From Candidatus Planktophila sp. (GTDB taxonomy: Bacteria > Actinomycetota > Actinomycetes > Nanopelagicales > Nanopelagicaceae), in NCBI GenBank assembly GCA_017858325.1, contig JAFMBT010000009.1, positions 1 to 55,528 of the forward strand: a stretch of 55,528 bases of DNA. Direction: 5' to 3'. Shown one piece after another: positions 52,901 through 55,528 of the stretch; within the stretch, counting starts at the first letter, position 1, and each line of letters begins with the position of its first letter. The position numbers were made by a program, and so were the translations under genes. Below the pieces are notes generated by a model. That model searched no databases, was not told the origin of the DNA, and saw only the letters and a program-made list of their open reading frames with translations.

Positions 52901-53845
52901 ATGACCTACACAATCGGCATTGATGTCGGAGGGACGAAAGTTCTTGGTGGCGTAGTTGATGCCTCTGGAGAAATTCTCCTTGAGGCACGGCGTGACACTC
53001 CACATGAAGGTGGCAGAGCGCTCACTGCAGCGATTGCAGATGTTGCACGTGAGCTGATGGATGCATATTCGGTTGAATCTATTGGAATTTCTGCAGCTGG
53101 ATTCGTTTCATCCGATAGAAAAACTATGCTGGCAGCACCGAATATTGCGGGTTGGAATGGTGTTGATCTTGATGCCGAACTCACCGCGCTGATTGGCTTG
53201 CCAGTAGTGATTGAAAATGATGCCAACGCCGCAGCATGGGGGGAAGCAGCCTTTGGTGCAGGTCGTGGCCACGGTCATCTTCTTATTGTGACAGTGGGTA
53301 CTGGAATTGGTGGGGGAATGGTTGTCAACGGCAATCTCTATCGCGGTGGATTTGGAACTGCGGCAGAGATTGGACATATGCGTGTTGTTCCCGAGGGACA
53401 CCTGTGTGGATGTGGGGCACGCGGTTGCTTTGAGCAATATGCCAGCGGTAGCGCGCTTATGCGTCATGCACGCGAAGCGATTAGTGCGACTCCAGAGCTA
53501 GCTCGCAATCTTCTCGCACTTGGTGACGGCACCGTCTACGGCCTTACCGGAAAACATGTGACCGAGGCAGCTCATTCCGGAGACGCTGTTGCACTTGCCG
53601 CCTTTAACACCACTGCACATTATCTAGGCGCTGGAATTGCAGCATTGAGTGTGATTCTCGATCCCACTCGCATTGTCATTGGTGGTGGAGTCGTTGATGC
53701 CGGAGAGATACTGCTAGAGCCAACGCGTCAATCATTAATCAGACATATGCCCTTTGCTGGAAAACATCCATATCCAGATATCGTTCCAGCAGAACTTGGA
53801 AATAAGGCCGGCCTGGTCGGCGTTGCTAATCTCGCACGATTGTAA
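52901..53845 (+). CDS. glk: ROK-family glucokinase
   Basis: Phosphorylates glucose with ATP, 314 aa. GIDVGGTKVLGG at the start is the phosphate site, ENDANAAAWGEA near residue 104 bears the catalytic Asp, VGTGIGGGMVVNG follows, and a zinc site is seen as GHMRVVPEGHLCGCGARGC near residue 157. No DNA-binding domain, so it is an enzyme and not a ROK repressor. Sugar specificity is by family. Likely cotranscribed with the SRPBCC gene. Confidence 0.88.
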   Translation: MTYTIGIDVGGTKVLGGVVDASGEILLEARRDTPHEGGRALTAAIADVARELMDAYSVESIGISAAGFVSSDRKTMLAAPNIAGWNGVDLDAELTALIGLPVVIENDANAAAWGEAAFGAGRGHGHLLIVTVGTGIGGGMVVNGNLYRGGFGTAAEIGHMRVVPEGHLCGCGARGCFEQYASGSALMRHAREAISATPELARNLLALGDGTVYGLTGKHVTEAAHSGDAVALAAFNTTAHYLGAGIAALSVILDPTRIVIGGGVVDAGEILLEPTRQSLIRHMPFAGKHPYPDIVPAELGNKAGLVGVANLARL

Positions 53846-53863
53846 AACTCTGAGAGGTGCTAC

Positions 53864-54850
53864 TTATCTCTCGCTAGGATAGATAAGCCCAATTTGCTTG
53901 CGGACTTCATCGAGTGATTCCATAATCACAACTGATTCAGCCGGAGTCAAAATTGGTGAACTCTTCGCACCACTTCGTACCACTCTTTCAAATTCAAGTG
54001 CTTGATCGCGCAGGCCATGGCCTTTGTAATCTTTAGGATATTCAGTAGTGGTTCCATCATGCATAATCACGCGCATTGATGCAGGGTTATAGAAGGTGCG
54101 ATCGATTTCAATTTTTCCAAGAGTTCCGCAGATGGTTGCACGGCAAGGGGTTGAGACCATCATATTTGATGTCAGTATCGCCTGAGCTCCACTCTTGTAA
54201 TCAAAGATCACAGTTGAACTGGCATCAACGCCCTTGTCAGTAAAAGTTGCCGAAGCTGTAATTTTCATTGGAGCCCCTAGAACCATATGTGCAAATGAGA
54301 TTGGATAAATTCCGAGATCAAGGAGTGCGCCACCACCGAGCGCTGGTTCCCAGTGTCGAGGGTTAGCATGATCTGAAAGTCGCTGTCCGTGATCTGCTTC
54401 AACCGCCCAGATATCTCCAAGAATTCCGGAGGCAAGAATTTCGCGCACCTTATGCATATGTGGCAAGAAGCGTGCCCACATTGCCTCCATCAGTGCAACA
54501 TCGTTAGCCTCTGCTGCCGCTTTCATCTGACGCGCCTCTGCTGCATTAATCGTCAATGGTTTTTCGCATAACACTGGCTTGCCTGCATTGAGTGCGAGAA
54601 GTGTGTTGCTCACATGATAAGGATGGGGCGATGCCACATAAATAGCATCGAGTGTGGCATCTGCGACAAGCTCTTCATAGCTTTCATATGCAGTACAGCC
54701 AGGAAATTCGGCGGCAAATGAATCGGCACTCTTTTGCGAACGAGAACCGACTGCTGCGACGATGTGATGATTAAAGTAGGAAAGATCTCGTGCAAATGCT
54801 TGTGCGATACCACCACTTGCAAGGATTCCCCATCTAAATTCTCTACTCAT
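53864..54850 (-). CDS. Gfo/Idh/MocA-family oxidoreductase
   Basis: NAD(P)-dependent sugar or cyclitol dehydrogenase, 328 aa. Rossmann N-terminus (WGILASGGIAQAFARDL), SPHPYHVSN near residue 73, the catalytic-lysine motif CEKPLT near residue 94, and GGGALLDLGIYPISFAHMVLG near residue 171 with the conserved Asp. Substrate unknown. The first base pairs overlap the end of the small upstream gene by 4 nt, so one operon. The glucokinase gene converges on it across 18 bp. Confidence 0.9.
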   Translation of the reverse strand: MSREFRWGILASGGIAQAFARDLSYFNHHIVAAVGSRSQKSADSFAAEFPGCTAYESYEELVADATLDAIYVASPHPYHVSNTLLALNAGKPVLCEKPLTINAAEARQMKAAAEANDVALMEAMWARFLPHMHKVREILASGILGDIWAVEADHGQRLSDHANPRHWEPALGGGALLDLGIYPISFAHMVLGAPMKITASATFTDKGVDASSTVIFDYKSGAQAILTSNMMVSTPCRATICGTLGKIEIDRTFYNPASMRVIMHDGTTTEYPKDYKGHGLRDQALEFERVVRSGAKSSPILTPAESVVIMESLDEVRKQIGLIYPSER

Positions 54851-55143
54851 ATCTGTGCTCCATCATCATCGAGGTCGGTATTATCTTTTCTAGGGTTATC
54901 TTTCCACTTCTTAAAAGCTTTGATACCTTCTTTGATAGAAGTGAGGAATTGAATTTTCTCTGGCTCTGGGGGAGTAAAACCCTCAACTTCTTCACCACGT
55001 GCAAGAGTGTCGAGATAATCGGTTGGAGCACTTTGATCAAGTGAAAGCCCAGATACGAGAGCGTGAAATTTCTCATCCATGAGATCTTGGTCATCTTCAC
55101 CAGGATTTTGCTCTGGTTTGGGATCTTCTGAGGTTGGTACCAT
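54847..55143 (-). CDS. Hypothetical acidic protein
   Basis: A 98-aa protein I do not recognise. It is highly acidic, with a negative N-terminus (PEQNPGEDDQDLMDEKF), a middle with FHALVSGLSLDQ, and a basic helix IKEGIKAFKKWKDNPRK near residues 70-86 before an acidic end. No membrane segment or signal peptide. It overlaps the oxidoreductase gene by ATGA, which supports it being real. There is no ribosome site before its ATG; GAATAT lies 5 nt upstream. Confidence 0.6.
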   Translation of the reverse strand: MVPTSEDPKPEQNPGEDDQDLMDEKFHALVSGLSLDQSAPTDYLDTLARGEEVEGFTPPEPEKIQFLTSIKEGIKAFKKWKDNPRKDNTDLDDDGAQI

Positions 55144-55192
55144 GCTTTATATTCGCATAAACTGCCCAGATTGAATAGAAAGGGGTTAAATT

Positions 55193-55528
55193 ATGAGCAT
55201 GAACAATCTGCCCTACGGCACTTTGCGCGCATTCCTCACACCCTTCCTCATGATTCTCTTTCGCCCCAAGGTGAAGGGTCTTCGAAATGTTCCAAGCTCT
55301 GGTCCATTGATTATTGCCTCAAACCATCTCTCCTTTAGCGACTCCATCTTTATGCCACTTGTCGTCCCACGTAAGGTGACATTTTTAGCCAAGAGCGAGT
55401 ACTTCACATCCCCAGGGCCGAAAGGTTTTATTAAGAAACTCACCTTTATCGCCCTAGGACAAGTTCCCGTTGATCGCTCAGGTGGGCGACGCAGTGAAGC
55501 GGCGCTGATCACAGGGCTCCAGGTCTTA
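55193..55528 (+). CDS. plsC: 1-acyl-sn-glycerol-3-phosphate acyltransferase, 3'-truncated by window edge
   Basis: First 112 residues of a PlsC-family acyltransferase. The HX4D catalytic motif is visible in SNHLSFSD near residue 44, and VTFLAKSEYF with LGQVPVDRSGG follow. AAAGGGG 7 nt before the ATG supports the start. The EGT motif lies beyond the right edge. It is a paralogue of the gene at the left edge, not a copy. It is divergent from the small acidic gene. In Mycobacterium a PlsC homologue lies near the SRPBCC-pimB-fadD15 group. Confidence 0.9.
   Translation, partial: MSMNNLPYGTLRAFLTPFLMILFRPKVKGLRNVPSSGPLIIASNHLSFSDSIFMPLVVPRKVTFLAKSEYFTSPGPKGFIKKLTFIALGQVPVDRSGGRRSEAALITGLQVL

Noticed and set aside
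53852-53872. Hairpin GAGAGGT/ATCTCTC between glucokinase and the oxidoreductase
   Set aside because: Seven pairs including one G-U, no U-run; too weak to call a terminator.

Overview
The window is a gene-dense stretch of an actinobacterial chromosome. Support comes from several small families typical of Actinobacteria (DUF4193, DUF3093, DUF3159, DUF3000, a SepIVA-like coiled-coil protein), a PimB-like mannosyltransferase, and blocks of gene order shared with Mycobacterium and Streptomyces. G+C looks just under 50 percent by eye, gaps are tiny, many genes overlap by ATGA, and several genes usual in these blocks are missing. This suggests a small-genome lineage such as the freshwater nanopelagic (acI/Planktophila-type) actinobacteria; that placement is inference. 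I see no mobile element, CRISPR array, tRNA or rRNA gene, and no gap longer than 300 bases.

Layout. 1-2640: plsC (cut by the left edge), gpsA and ddl, for phospholipid and cell-wall precursors. 2636-4070: a stand-alone Lrp/AsnC ligand-binding protein, thiL and rpmB. 4242-7510: recG, rsmD, coaD. 7513-13929: sepIVA-like, yceD (DUF177), rpmF, rnc, smc, ftsY. 14074-19436: amtB-glnB-glnD (ammonium uptake and nitrogen signalling), then ffh. 19586-21552: rpsP, khpA, rimM, trmD. 21586-23307: an acyl-ACP desaturase and a class II glutamine amidotransferase. 23304-27929: miaB, miaA, dapF, hflX. 28033-31821: DUF4193, DUF3093, hotdog thioesterase, dut, DUF3159 and two TrkA-type K+ regulators. 31854-37634: a TRAM/RumA-like RNA methyltransferase, aconitase and dxs. 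37579-40902: beta-oxidation fadB and fadA. 41039-44663: a ferric-iron-type ABC importer. 44669-47999: ribonuclease D, DUF3000, an EamA transporter and a RibD-like reductase. 48273-52385: a PimB-like glycosyltransferase, a two-component pair and a FadD15-type acyl-CoA ligase. 52459-55528: SRPBCC protein, ROK glucokinase, Gfo/Idh/MocA oxidoreductase, an unknown small protein, and a second plsC cut by the right edge.

Most genes are housekeeping: translation, protein export, chromosome maintenance, nitrogen control, lipid turnover and isoprenoid or iron supply. I found no obvious new multi-gene system. The most interesting signals are regulatory. Seventeen genes have a TANNNT -10 element exactly 6 or 7 nt before the start codon and no usable Shine-Dalgarno, which points to widespread leaderless transcription. 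Several inverted repeats sit on these promoters: a perfect 13-bp repeat before the iron transporter, a dyad exactly midway between the fadD and SRPBCC promoters, and a dyad before the desaturase. A cluster of inverted repeats lies before the PimB-like gene, one with partial resemblance to a DtxR/IdeR iron box. A histidine kinase reduced to its catalytic core follows fadD in the same reading frame.
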